Source of the DNA: UBA10649 sp964597445
Lineage (GTDB): Bacteria; Actinomycetota; Actinomycetes; S36-B12
Direction of reading: 5' to 3'
Length of the DNA: 19,818 nucleotides
Assembly: GCA_964597445.1 (NCBI GenBank)
Contig: CAZQXO010000038.1
Location: 1-19,818 of the forward strand
A program made the position numbers and the translations under genes. Shown here piece after piece: positions 1-7,316 of this stretch. Position 1 is the stretch's first letter; each line of letters begins with the position of its first letter. Under the pieces are notes generated by a model. That model did no database searches, was not told the DNA's origin, and saw nothing but the letters and a program-made list of their open reading frames with translations.

Positions 1-206
1 GCGGATCCCGCATCGTGGCCGGTGCCGTCATCGTCGGCCCCCACGCGAGCGAACTGATCCACCCCCTCACGATCGCGGTCGAGCAGCGCCTCACCGTCGA
101 CGAGCTGGCCTCGACGTTCACCGTCTACCCGAGCCTCTCCGGCTCGGTCGCGGAGGCCGCCCGACGCCTGCACATTGCCGCGGAGGTCATGCCCGCAGAG
201 GGCTAG
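1..206 (+). CDS. lpdA: NAD(P)H-quinone dehydrogenase, LpdA type (C-terminal fragment)
   Basis: The gene begins before the window. Reading from base 3 gives 67 codons ending in TAG at 204-206. The fragment is the C-terminal dimerisation domain of the pyridine nucleotide-disulfide oxidoreductase family. True lipoamide dehydrogenases carry a catalytic His-Pro-Thr-x-Ser-Glu motif here. This protein reads YPSLSGSVAEAA, so the His is replaced by Tyr and the Glu by Gly. That pattern matches the mycobacterial LpdA (Rv3303c) type, a flavoprotein quinone reductase without dihydrolipoamide activity. Its position directly before a deoD-type gene, as in mycobacteria, supports the call. The FAD and NAD domains and any redox cysteines lie outside the window, so the identification rests on the tail and on gene order. 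The next gene starts 4 bases after the stop, so the two are probably co-transcribed. Confidence 0.75.
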   Translation, partial: GSRIVAGAVIVGPHASELIHPLTIAVEQRLTVDELASTFTVYPSLSGSVAEAARRLHIAAEVMPAEG

Positions 207-210
207 GGTC

Positions 211-1029
211 ATGTCCGTGACCCAGCATCCCGCGACCCTCGCCGCCGCCGCCCAGGCCCAGGAGTCCGCCGCCACGATCGCCGCCCTGACCGGTGTCGAC
301 CGGCACGACATCGCGGTCGTGCTCGGCTCCGGCTGGGCGCCCGCCGCCGATCTCCTCGGCAGCACGGTGGCCGACGTCCCCGTGACCGAGATCCCCCACT
401 TCTCCGCGCCCGTCGTCGACGGCCATGGGGGTCGACTGCGCAGCGTCGACGCCGACGGCGTGCGCGTGCTCGTCTTCCTCGGACGCACCCACCTCTACGA
501 GGAGCGCGGGGTGGACGCCGTGACCCACGGGGTGCGCACGGCCGCCGCGACCGGATGTCGGGCCGTCGTGCTGACGAATGGCTGTGGCGGCCTGGACCCG
601 TCCTGGGTCCCGGGGACTCCCGTGCTCATCCGCGATCACATCAACCTGACCGGGGCGAGCCCGCTTCACGGGGCTCACTTCGTGGATCTCACCGATCTCT
701 ACTCCTCGCGGCTGCGCGGCATCTGCCGGGAGATCGACCCGACCCTGCCGGAGGGCGTCTACGCGCAGTTCCGGGGTCCGATGTACGAGACGCCGGCCGA
801 GATCCAGATGGTCCGCAGCATCGGAGGCACCCTGGTCGGGATGAGCACGGCCCTGGAGGCCATTGCGAGTCGGGCTGTGGGCATGGAGGTCATGGGGCTG
901 TCCCTGGTCACCAACCTCGCCGCCGGCATGTCCGGGGCTCCGCTGAACCACGAGGAGGTGCTCGCTGCCGGGCACGCTGCCGCGGAGCGGATGGGCGGGA
1001 TCCTCGCTCAGGTCGTGCGCCGGGCATGA
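211..1029 (+). CDS. deoD: Purine nucleoside phosphorylase (trimeric, 6-oxopurine type)
   Basis: The 272-residue product should cleave inosine, guanosine and their deoxy forms with phosphate, giving base plus (deoxy)ribose-1-phosphate in the cytosol. Family marks are GSG at 39-41, GRTHLYE at 91-97 (the phosphate/ribose-site His is H94), TNGCGGL at 122-128, GPMYETPAE at 189-197 with purine-contacting Glu197, GMST at 210-213, and SLVTN at 231-235. Asn235 fits 6-oxopurine specificity. The length agrees with trimeric PNPs of about 270 residues. The ATG at 211 was chosen because it follows the lpdA stop by 4 bases and sets a normal N-terminus; an in-frame ATG at 189-191 lies inside lpdA. The stop overlaps the next start as ATGA at 1026-1029, so it is translationally coupled to the mutase that would use its pentose-1-phosphate product. 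Confidence 0.93.
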   Translation: MSVTQHPATLAAAAQAQESAATIAALTGVDRHDIAVVLGSGWAPAADLLGSTVADVPVTEIPHFSAPVVDGHGGRLRSVDADGVRVLVFLGRTHLYEERGVDAVTHGVRTAAATGCRAVVLTNGCGGLDPSWVPGTPVLIRDHINLTGASPLHGAHFVDLTDLYSSRLRGICREIDPTLPEGVYAQFRGPMYETPAEIQMVRSIGGTLVGMSTALEAIASRAVGMEVMGLSLVTNLAAGMSGAPLNHEEVLAAGHAAAERMGGILAQVVRRA

Positions 1030-2687
1030 GTCTCGACGCGTCGCTCCGAGAACGCGCCGAACGCTGGCGCGACGAGGATCCTGACGAGGCCAGCCGGGCC
1101 GAGCTGCAGGCTCTCCTCGTGGCAGCAGCCGCGGGTGACGACGCTGCCTCCCGGGAGCTGACGGACGCGTTCTCCGGGCAGCTGACCTTCGGCACTGCAG
1201 GACTTCGCGGCCCCCTCGGACCGGGACCCCGTCGCATGAACTCCGTCGTGGTGGCGCGCGCCGCCGCCGGGCTCGCCTCCTACCTCCAGTCCCACGGTGG
1301 TGGTGCTGTCGTGATCGGACACGATGCCCGACATGGATCGGCCCTCTTCGCCGAGATCAGCACGCGCGTGCTCACGGGCGCGGGTCTCGACGTCCTCCGG
1401 CTTCCGGCGCACTCGCCCACGCCCCTGCTGGCCTTCGCCATCCGGCACCTCGGCTGCGCCGCGGGCGTCATGGTGACCGCGAGCCACAACCCCAGCCGGG
1501 ACAACGGCTACAAGGTGTACCTCGGCGACGGCATGCAGATCGTTCCTCCCGCGGATGCCGAGATCAGTGCGCGCATAGCCGAGGCCACCGCCCTCGGTCC
1601 CATCGACCGGATCCCCCGCGGGGGCGCGGGCACCCTTCTCGACGATGCCGTCCTCGATGCCTACGTCCGCGAGACGGCCACCCTGGTCGACGCGCAGCAT
1701 CCGGTCGACGTGCGCATCGCCTACACACCGCTTCACGGGGTCGGTGGCTCGACCTTCCTCCGAGTCGCCTCCGCCGCCGGGCTGCGGGAACCGCTGGTCG
1801 TGGCGTCACAGGCCTCACCCGACCCGGACTTCGGGGGGATGCCGTTCCCGAATCCCGAGGAGCCGGGCGTGATGGATGCCGTCCTCGCCCTCGCCGAGCA
1901 CGAGGGCTGCGACGTCGCCCTCGCCCACGATCCGGACGCCGACCGCTGCGCCATCGGGGTGCCGACTCCGTCAGGTTGGCGCCTCCTGACCGGTGACGAG
2001 GTGGGCTGGATCCTCGGCTGGTGGACGACGCAGCAGCCCGCCAGGTCACCGGAACGACGAGCGCTCGCGCAGTCGATCGTCTCCGGCTCCCTGCTTCGCG
2101 CGATCGCCGACGACGCGGAAGTGCCCTACGAGCAGACCCTCACCGGCTTCAAGTGGATCGCCCGCGTGCCGGGCCTGGCCTTCGGGTACGAGGAGGCCCT
2201 CGGCTACTGCGTCAACCCTGCGGCCGTGAGCGACAAGGACGGCATCTCCGCGGGTCTGGTCTTCGCGGATCTCGTCGGTCGCCTCGCGCGCGACGGCCGC
2301 TCCGTCCTCGACGTGCTCGATGACCTGGCACAGCGTCACGGCGTCTGCGCCACGGGGCAGGTGTCCGTGCGTCACGCGAGCCCTGATCGCATCGAGGCGG
2401 CGATGGCGCGCCTGCGCACCAGCCCTCCACAGACTGTCGGCGGCATGACGGTCGCGAGCCTGGACGACCTCGAGCAGCCCACCGACGGCCTGCCGCCCAC
2501 GGACGGCCTTCGCTTCACGCTCGACGGAGGGGGACGCGTGATCGTCCGCCCGAGTGGGACCGAGGCCAAGATCAAGTCGTACATCGAGGTGCGCGTGCCG
2601 GTCGAGTCGGATCTGACGGACGCCCGACGCCGGGCCTCGCTCGCCCTGGAGGCCCTCGCCGACGACCTGCGGGCGCTGCTCGACTAG
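1026..2687 (+). CDS. pmmB: Phospho-sugar mutase (PGM2/PmmB type, probable phosphopentomutase or phosphomannomutase)
   Basis: This 553-residue alpha-D-phosphohexomutase moves phosphate between C1 and C5/C6 of sugars. All four family signatures are visible: the phosphoserine loop TASHNP with Ser153, the Mg-binding loop DPDADR at 302-307, the sugar-binding loop GYEE at 387-390, and the phosphate-binding RPSGTE at 508-513. Length and motif spacing match the PGM2/PgcA subgroup, which includes phosphopentomutases, rather than the shorter ManB group. In mycobacteria the same deoD-pmmB order occurs. Coupling to PNP through an ATGA overlap suggests that ribose-1-P or deoxyribose-1-P is isomerised to the 5-phosphate, which would feed DeoC encoded opposite. 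Substrate choice cannot be settled from sequence. The stop shares a CTAG tetranucleotide with the stop of deoC on the other strand. Confidence 0.92.
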   Translation: MSLDASLRERAERWRDEDPDEASRAELQALLVAAAAGDDAASRELTDAFSGQLTFGTAGLRGPLGPGPRRMNSVVVARAAAGLASYLQSHGGGAVVIGHDARHGSALFAEISTRVLTGAGLDVLRLPAHSPTPLLAFAIRHLGCAAGVMVTASHNPSRDNGYKVYLGDGMQIVPPADAEISARIAEATALGPIDRIPRGGAGTLLDDAVLDAYVRETATLVDAQHPVDVRIAYTPLHGVGGSTFLRVASAAGLREPLVVASQASPDPDFGGMPFPNPEEPGVMDAVLALAEHEGCDVALAHDPDADRCAIGVPTPSGWRLLTGDEVGWILGWWTTQQPARSPERRALAQSIVSGSLLRAIADDAEVPYEQTLTGFKWIARVPGLAFGYEEALGYCVNPAAVSDKDGISAGLVFADLVGRLARDGRSVLDVLDDLAQRHGVCATGQVSVRHASPDRIEAAMARLRTSPPQTVGGMTVASLDDLEQPTDGLPPTDGLRFTLDGGGRVIVRPSGTEAKIKSYIEVRVPVESDLTDARRRASLALEALADDLRALLD

Positions 2688-3451
2688 TAGTCGGTCGTGA
2701 CCGCCGGGCCACCCGTAGCGATGGCGATGGAGGCCGAGGCTCCGATGCGGTCCGCACCCGCGGCCAGCATCCGGGAGGCATCGTCGGTGGTGCGGATGCC
2801 GCCGGAGGCCTTGACCCCGAGGTCGTCGCCCACCACGGCCCGCATGAGGCGGACGTCGCCCTCCGTCGCTCCACCCGTGGACATCCCCGTCGAGGTCTTG
2901 ACGTACGAGGCCCCCGCCCGGACCGCCAGCAGGCAGGCGACCGCCTTCTCCTCGTCGTCGAGCAGGCACGTCTCGATGATCACCTTGACCGGGCGGCCCT
3001 GCGCCGCCGCCACCACGGCCTGGATGTCGGTCAGGACGGCCGCGAGGTCACCTGACTTGAGGTCGCCGACGCTGATGACCATGTCGAGTTCGTCCGCACC
3101 GGATGCGACGGCATCAGCGGCCTCCCCCGCCTTGGCTGACGTCGCCATGGCCCCCAGGGGGAACCCCACGACCGTGCAGGTGAGGACAGCGCTGCCGTCC
3201 AGTTCCGCGGCGACCAGGGCGGTCCAGCGCGAGTTCACGCAGACCGAGGCGAAGGAGTGCTCTCGTGCCTCCGCGCAGATGCGCCGGATATCCTCCGGCG
3301 TCGCGCTTGGGGTCAGCAGCGTGTGGTCGATGCGTCCGGCGAGGTCGGACGAGTCACGCAGGGCCGCCGTACGCGACACCTCGGGCGCCGGGCCGAGCAC
3401 GAGCTCCACACGAGCCTGAGCCCGCGTGACGATGCCATCGACGGAGGACAC
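2684..3451 (-). CDS. deoC: Deoxyribose-phosphate aldolase
   Basis: The class I aldolase splits 2-deoxyribose-5-phosphate into glyceraldehyde-3-phosphate and acetaldehyde, the last step of deoxynucleoside catabolism. With the GTG at 3451 as start the protein has 255 residues. The Schiff-base lysine is K185 in YVKTSTGMS, the second active-site lysine is K214 in GVKASGG, and the catalytic Asp is D123 in DELDMV. The conserved barrel begins near residue 37 (GRIDHTLL), leaving an N-terminal tail of about 35 residues. The GTG at 3451 is 2 bases past the stop of the upstream small membrane gene. An earlier in-frame GTG at 3493 would overlap that gene by 40 bases and is less likely. It is the last gene of the add operon and ends in a 4-base tail-to-tail overlap with the mutase gene. 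Confidence 0.93.
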   Translation of the reverse strand: MSSVDGIVTRAQARVELVLGPAPEVSRTAALRDSSDLAGRIDHTLLTPSATPEDIRRICAEAREHSFASVCVNSRWTALVAAELDGSAVLTCTVVGFPLGAMATSAKAGEAADAVASGADELDMVISVGDLKSGDLAAVLTDIQAVVAAAQGRPVKVIIETCLLDDEEKAVACLLAVRAGASYVKTSTGMSTGGATEGDVRLMRAVVGDDLGVKASGGIRTTDDASRMLAAGADRIGASASIAIATGGPAVTTDY

Positions 3452-3453
3452 GG

Positions 3454-3717
3454 TCAGCCCCGTTCGTCCGAGCGTCGCTGACGGGTCCGCCACACCACCG
3501 CCGCCACGACAGCCACCGCCGCCACGCCCACGACGACGAGAACAGCCGGAGCGATGCGACGGGACGTCTCGATCGCGTGCTCGGCTCGCACCAGCGCGTC
3601 ATCGGTCACGCCCAGGACCGCGTCCGTGCGATCCAGGGCATCGCGCACGCGCCCCAGCTCGAGGCGCAGGTCGGACACGTGGCCGTGACCAGTCTCCACG
3701 ACGTCGAGGATGGCCAT
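3454..3717 (-). CDS. Small single-pass membrane protein of unknown function
   Basis: I do not recognise this 87-residue protein. Residues 1-54 are soluble and helix-prone, with spaced hydrophobics and charges that could form an amphipathic or coiled helix (DLRLELGRVRDALDR, then ALVRAEHAIETSRR). Residues 57-76 are a strong transmembrane segment rich in Val and Ala. The end is short and basic (WRTRQRRSDERG), so by the positive-inside rule the C-terminus is probably cytosolic. It has an ATG start with an AGGAGG ribosome site 6 bases upstream, 13 bases after add and 2 bases before deoC. The strong ribosome site and tight packing argue that it is a real gene. It may be a membrane anchor or merely a conserved hypothetical; nothing in it shows an enzyme activity. 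Confidence 0.8.
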   Translation of the reverse strand: MAILDVVETGHGHVSDLRLELGRVRDALDRTDAVLGVTDDALVRAEHAIETSRRIAPAVLVVVGVAAVAVVAAVVWRTRQRRSDERG

Positions 3718-3723
3718 CTCTCG

Positions 3724-3729
3724 CCTCCT
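3724..3729 (-). promoter_or_regulatory. Strong ribosome binding site of the 87-residue membrane protein
   Basis: On the minus strand the bases read AGGAGG, 6 bases ahead of the ATG at 3717. It is the best Shine-Dalgarno match among the starts I checked, and it settles this start. Confidence 0.85.
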
Positions 3730-3730
3730 G

Positions 3731-4870
3731 TCAGGCTTCGATGCGGCGGGCGAACTCCGCTCGCACGTCAGCGTACCCCGGCTTGATCTGGTCGTTGATG
3801 ATCGCCAGCCGCTGGTCGAACGGGAGGAAGGCGCTCTTCATGGCATTGATCGTGAACCACTCGAGGTCCTTCAACCCGTAGCCGAACGCCTCGCTCAGCA
3901 GGCACATCTCGCGCGTCACCGAGGTCCCGGACATGAGTCGGTTGTCGGTGTTGACGGTGACCCGGAAGCCGAGCCGGCGCAGGCGTCCGATCGGATGCTC
4001 CTCGATGCTCGGAGCGGCTCCCGTCTGGACATTCGAGGACGGGCACATCTCCAGCGGGATGCGACGGTCCCGCACGTAGGACGCCAGTCGTCCGAGCCGC
4101 TCCGTGCCATCGGGGAGCACCTCGATGTCGTCGACGATGCGCACCCCATGGCCGAGTCGGTCGGCGCCGCACCACTGGATGGCCTCCCAGATGCTGGGCA
4201 GCCCGAAGGCCTCCCCGGCATGGATGGTGAAGTGGGCGTTCTCCTTGCGCAGGTATTCGAAGGCATCGAGATGCCGGGTCGGAGGGAAGCCAGCCTCGGC
4301 TCCGGCGATGTCGAATCCGACGACGCCCCTGTCGCGGTACTCGACAGCGAGTTCAGCGATCTGCCGTGAGTGGGTCGCCGTCCGCATGGCCGTCAGCAGG
4401 ACGCCGATGCGGATCCGGTGACCCTCGTCCGCCGCGCGCTCCTCGCCCTGCGTGAAGCCGGCCAGCACTGCCTCGACGACCTCACGCTCGGTGAGACCGC
4501 GCAGCAGGTGCAGCTCCGGTGCGAACCTGACCTCGGCGTAGACCACGCCGTCACGCGCGAGATCCTCCGCGCATTCCCGAGCCACGCGCTCCAGTGCCGC
4601 AGCGGTCTGCGTGACCCCCACCGTGTGCCGGAAGGTCTCGAGGTAGCGCTCGAGGGAGCCCGAGAAGGCCGCCTCCGAGAACCACTGGGCCAGCGCCGTC
4701 GGGTCCGTGGCCGGCAGGTCGGTGTAGCCGGACTCCTCGGCGAGGGCGATCACCGTCTCCGGGCGGAGTCCGCCATCCAGGTGATCGTGCAGCAGGACCT
4801 TGGGAGCCCGCGCGATCAGATCCTCGGGCACGGGGGCCATGCTGCCGACATCCATCAGGTTGTTGTCCAC
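3731..4870 (-). CDS. add: Adenosine deaminase
   Basis: This 379-residue zinc hydrolase of the amidohydrolase superfamily converts adenosine and deoxyadenosine to inosine and deoxyinosine, substrates for the PNP encoded nearby. Metal and catalytic residues are in place: HDHLDGG with zinc ligands H28 and H30, IHAGE at 216-220 with zinc ligand H217 and catalytic E220, LGHG with H241, and NTDN with D309. SSN at 278-280 is also typical. I prefer the GTG at 4870 because a TAGGTT hexamer lies exactly 6 bases upstream, the geometry of a leaderless actinobacterial transcript. The in-frame ATGs at residues 6 and 11 lack a ribosome site and cannot be excluded. It heads the add, small membrane protein, deoC operon and is divergent from the EamA permease gene. 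Confidence 0.94.
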   Translation of the reverse strand: MDNNLMDVGSMAPVPEDLIARAPKVLLHDHLDGGLRPETVIALAEESGYTDLPATDPTALAQWFSEAAFSGSLERYLETFRHTVGVTQTAAALERVARECAEDLARDGVVYAEVRFAPELHLLRGLTEREVVEAVLAGFTQGEERAADEGHRIRIGVLLTAMRTATHSRQIAELAVEYRDRGVVGFDIAGAEAGFPPTRHLDAFEYLRKENAHFTIHAGEAFGLPSIWEAIQWCGADRLGHGVRIVDDIEVLPDGTERLGRLASYVRDRRIPLEMCPSSNVQTGAAPSIEEHPIGRLRRLGFRVTVNTDNRLMSGTSVTREMCLLSEAFGYGLKDLEWFTINAMKSAFLPFDQRLAIINDQIKPGYADVRAEFARRIEA

Positions 4871-4876
4871 GATCCG

Positions 4877-4882
4877 AACCTA
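4877..4882 (-). promoter_or_regulatory. Leaderless -10 hexamer for add
   Basis: TAGGTT on the minus strand fits the actinobacterial TANNNT -10 consensus. It is followed by cggatc (6 bases) and then the GTG start of add, so transcription would begin at or next to the start codon. I see no convincing -35 element. Confidence 0.6.
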
Positions 4883-4923
4883 GACCATCGATGTGGCGCC
4901 TCCGGGGGTCCGGGACACGGCAC

Positions 4924-4929
4924 TAGAGT
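4924..4929 (+). promoter_or_regulatory. Leaderless -10 hexamer for the EamA permease
   Basis: TAGAGT fits TANNNT and is followed by six bases and the GTG start at 4936. It has the same geometry as the add promoter on the other strand, so the 65-bp gap appears to hold two divergent leaderless promoters. No clear -35 is visible. Confidence 0.6.
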
Positions 4930-4935
4930 CCGACG

Positions 4936-5778
4936 GTGGTCAGCATCCTGTTCGGGCTCGGAACCGCCGTGTGCTTCGCGAGCAGCTCGCTCTTCTCCTC
5001 CCGTGCGGTCCGCATGATCGGCCCCTGGTCGGTCGCCGCCTGGACGATGGTCGTGGGCCTGATCCTCACCCTGCCCTTCACCGCTCTGGCCGGCGTGCCG
5101 GGGAACCTCGGCTCCACCTGGGGATGGATGCTCCTCTCAGGCGCCGGCAACGTCATCGGCCTGATCCTCGCGGCCGCCGCCTTTCGCGTGGGCAAGGTCG
5201 GCGTCGTCGCTCCGATCCTGGCCACCGAGGGCGCCATCGCCGCGGTGGTCGCCGCCATCCTCGGCGAGAGCATCGCCCCGATCGTGGCCTTCCTGCTCAT
5301 GGTGATCGTGCTGGGCATCGTGGTGTCCGCGATCGCCCCCGACCCCGCGCCCCTCGAGCATGAGCGTCCCGTCCTCACCGTGGTGCTGTCGACCGCCGGC
5401 GCGCTGTCCTTCGGCCTATCACTCTTCGCGACGGGGAGCATCAGCGATGAACTGCCCATCTCGTGGGTGCTCCTGCCAGCCCGGCTCATCGGCGTCGTCG
5501 CGCTCGCCATCCCGCTGGCTCTCGCCGGACGACTCCTTCTCACGCGCCGCGCGGCACCCATGGTGGCCGCGATGGGACTCCTGGAGGTGGTGGGCTTCAC
5601 CTTCTTCGCCATCGGTGCCCAGTACCAGGTCGGGGTGACGTCGGTCATGGCCTCCCAGTTCGCCCCGATCGCGGCGATCATGGCCTATGTGCTGTTCCGG
5701 GAGAAACTCGGCCGCCTGCAGATCACCGGCGTGGTGATCCTCGTGCTGAGCGTGACAACGCTGACGCTGGTCAACTGA
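4936..5778 (+). CDS. EamA/DMT-family permease
   Basis: The 280-residue protein is almost entirely hydrophobic, with about ten predicted transmembrane helices in two repeats of five (roughly residues 2-135 and 146-279). Each half ends with a typical EamA feature: ILGES at 108-112, and FREKLGRLQITGVVILV near 254-270. Family members move small metabolites, amino acids or nucleotide-sugars across the cytoplasmic membrane, usually as exporters. The substrate cannot be read from sequence. Start is the GTG at 4936, 6 bases after a TAGAGT hexamer. It is monocistronic, divergent from add and convergent with a cupin gene. Its place inside a nucleoside-salvage region makes a purine, nucleoside or related metabolite conceivable, but that is only inference from position. 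Confidence 0.85.
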   Translation: MVSILFGLGTAVCFASSSLFSSRAVRMIGPWSVAAWTMVVGLILTLPFTALAGVPGNLGSTWGWMLLSGAGNVIGLILAAAAFRVGKVGVVAPILATEGAIAAVVAAILGESIAPIVAFLLMVIVLGIVVSAIAPDPAPLEHERPVLTVVLSTAGALSFGLSLFATGSISDELPISWVLLPARLIGVVALAIPLALAGRLLLTRRAAPMVAAMGLLEVVGFTFFAIGAQYQVGVTSVMASQFAPIAAIMAYVLFREKLGRLQITGVVILVLSVTTLTLVN

Positions 5779-5796
5779 TCAGGCGACTGCCGATCA
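5776..5796. terminator. Hairpin spanning both convergent stop codons (possible bidirectional terminator)
   Basis: TGATC-a-GGC-gact-GCC-GATCA pairs over 8 base pairs with one bulged A and a 4-base loop. Its two ends are the TGA stop of the EamA gene and the TGA stop of the cupin gene on the other strand. No T-run follows on either side, so intrinsic termination is unproven. The three pairs between the stop codons come for free. Confidence 0.4.
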
Positions 5797-6174
5797 CTCG
5801 ATCGGATCGCGGTCGTACTCGTCGTCATCTTCGCGATGCACGAGGTCGCCATGGAAGGCCGGCAGGCACACCGCGATGTATCGGGCGCCCTCCGATGTCG
5901 TGTAGCGGATCCGCTCACCCGCCCGCGTGATCACGGCCTGACCCGATCGAACGTGCAGCACTCCATCGTCGTACTCGACATCGATAGAGCCCTCGAGGAC
6001 CACGGTGAACTCGTCGAACTCCGGCTCCTGGGCTGGTTCCTCCCATCCCGCAGGAGCGAGCATCTGTGCGATCGAGACCTGATCGTCGCCACTCGAGGCG
6101 TGGCCGACGTACTCCTCGATGATCTTTCCGCCCGGCACAGGCACCATCGCGGGTCCGGGGATCAATTCAGGCAT
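5794..6174 (-). CDS. Small cupin-fold protein lacking most metal ligands
   Basis: This 126-residue single-domain cupin has the beta-barrel motif spacing but not the usual ligands. Motif 1 (G-x5-HxH-x3-E-x6-G) aligns as G43, then QEP at 49-51 in place of HxH, then E55 and G62. In motif 2 (G-x5-P-x-G-x2-H) G78 and G86 are kept, but Pro becomes R84 and the His ligand becomes I89. Only one of four canonical metal ligands survives, so a metal-dependent oxygenase role is unlikely; sugar-binding, isomerase-like or EutQ-like roles remain open. The tail (residues 112-126) is very acidic. The start ATG follows a GGGAG-like site, 18 bases after the Gfo/Idh gene, so it is the last gene of the long minus-strand run. 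I do not assign a function. Confidence 0.8.
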   Translation of the reverse strand: MPELIPGPAMVPVPGGKIIEEYVGHASSGDDQVSIAQMLAPAGWEEPAQEPEFDEFTVVLEGSIDVEYDDGVLHVRSGQAVITRAGERIRYTTSEGARYIAVCLPAFHGDLVHREDDDEYDRDPIE

Positions 6175-6192
6175 GGGTCTCCCATCGTGTCG

Positions 6193-7194
6193 TCACAGGG
6201 TCGTGATCGGGTGAGTCGGAAGGCCTGCAGCGGCATACAGGGCGTCGATGGTCTCCATGGTGGTCACCGCATCAGAGCTGTCGGTGACCATCGGCACCCC
6301 CTCGCGGACCAGGCGAGCCATCGCCTCCAGCTGATAGGTGTAGGTCGACCTCGTTCCGCACTCCTCGACGCGCTGCTCGGTGCCGACCGTCACGATCACC
6401 CGGTCGTCGGTGTGGGGCAGCACAAAGGCGGGAGCGAGCACCTCGCCCGCCGCGCCGACCACCCGCAGGGAGAAATCGAGGCAGCCATGCGTCATGGAGG
6501 ACTCCAGATGCGCAGCAACTCCGTTGGGGAACATGAGGTCGCCGGCCAGCCATGCGTCGACGTCCGGATGCGCAGGAAGGCAGCCACCTGATGCGCGCAC
6601 GACCCGCGGCTCTCCACCCAGCAGGGATGCGAAATCACGGATGCCGTGCACCGCGTAGCAGCCCACGTCCATGAGGCTGCCGCCTGCCAGCCGGCCGAGC
6701 CATCGGGGATCCCCGGCGGACGGAGGCGGCATCAGCATGCGGGCCTCGAGATACGTGACTGCGCCGATCTCACCCGAGGCGGCGATGTCGAGAACGCGCT
6801 GCATGACCGGGTGGTACCGGTAGTGGAAGGCCTCGATGACGTGGACGCCGGCGGCAGCCGCGGCATCGCGCACCCGGCGAGCCTCGTCGGCATTGCTCGC
6901 GTAAGGCTTCTCCGTCAGGACGTGCTTGCCCGCGGCGATCGCCCGGAGGTTCCAGGGGCCGTGGAGCCCATTGGGCAGGGGGTTGTACACCACCTCGACC
7001 TCGGGGTCCTCGATGACCTCCTGGTAGCTGCCGAGCACCCGCTCGACACCCGCCTCCCGGGCGAAGGCACGGGCCCGCTCCGGCTCACGTGCCGCCACGG
7101 CCACCAGCCGTGCACCCGTGGTGCGGGCGGGCTGCACGATGGCCGAGTCACTGATGCGCGCCGCTCCGAGTATGCCGACACGTAGGGGCTCCAC
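6193..7194 (-). CDS. Gfo/Idh/MocA-family NAD(P)-dependent oxidoreductase
   Basis: The 333-residue protein has an N-terminal Rossmann fold (VGILGAARIS at 6-15), NPLPNGLH at 71-78, the family hallmark EKP at 95-97, and a C-terminal alpha/beta domain with GGSLMDVGCYAVH at 171-183, which carries the substrate-site Asp176 and His183. Members oxidise or reduce sugars, inositols and sugar derivatives. The substrate is unknown. The start is a GTG at 7194 and the ribosome site is weak. It sits 122 bases downstream of the nucleoside-transport ATPase gene and 18 bases upstream of the cupin gene, so it may act on the sugar part of an imported nucleoside or analogue. That role is inference from context only. 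Confidence 0.88.
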   Translation of the reverse strand: MEPLRVGILGAARISDSAIVQPARTTGARLVAVAAREPERARAFAREAGVERVLGSYQEVIEDPEVEVVYNPLPNGLHGPWNLRAIAAGKHVLTEKPYASNADEARRVRDAAAAAGVHVIEAFHYRYHPVMQRVLDIAASGEIGAVTYLEARMLMPPPSAGDPRWLGRLAGGSLMDVGCYAVHGIRDFASLLGGEPRVVRASGGCLPAHPDVDAWLAGDLMFPNGVAAHLESSMTHGCLDFSLRVVGAAGEVLAPAFVLPHTDDRVIVTVGTEQRVEECGTRSTYTYQLEAMARLVREGVPMVTDSSDAVTTMETIDALYAAAGLPTHPITTL

Positions 7195-7316
7195 GCCTCA
7201 GCCCTGGCCGAGGGAGGGAGCGGTCCGATTCAGCAGTGCTCCAGCGCCGATGGGGGTCTTCGAGACTGCGGAGTTCCCCTCCGGCCGTGCATGCTCGCTC
7301 ACGGAGCTCTCCTCCA

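Noticed and set aside
555..1025. N-terminal extension of the mutase frame back to 555
   Set aside because: It lies wholly inside the PNP gene in another frame and reads as Arg/Gly-rich noise. The ATGA overlap at 1026 gives the normal family N-terminus.
7195..7316. A hidden small gene or promoter between the ATPase and Gfo/Idh genes
   Set aside because: No small frame with a ribosome site and no TANNNT hexamer was seen. Only a weak 5-bp hairpin (CGGAG/CTCCG) is present, so I treat it as a plain intercistronic spacer.
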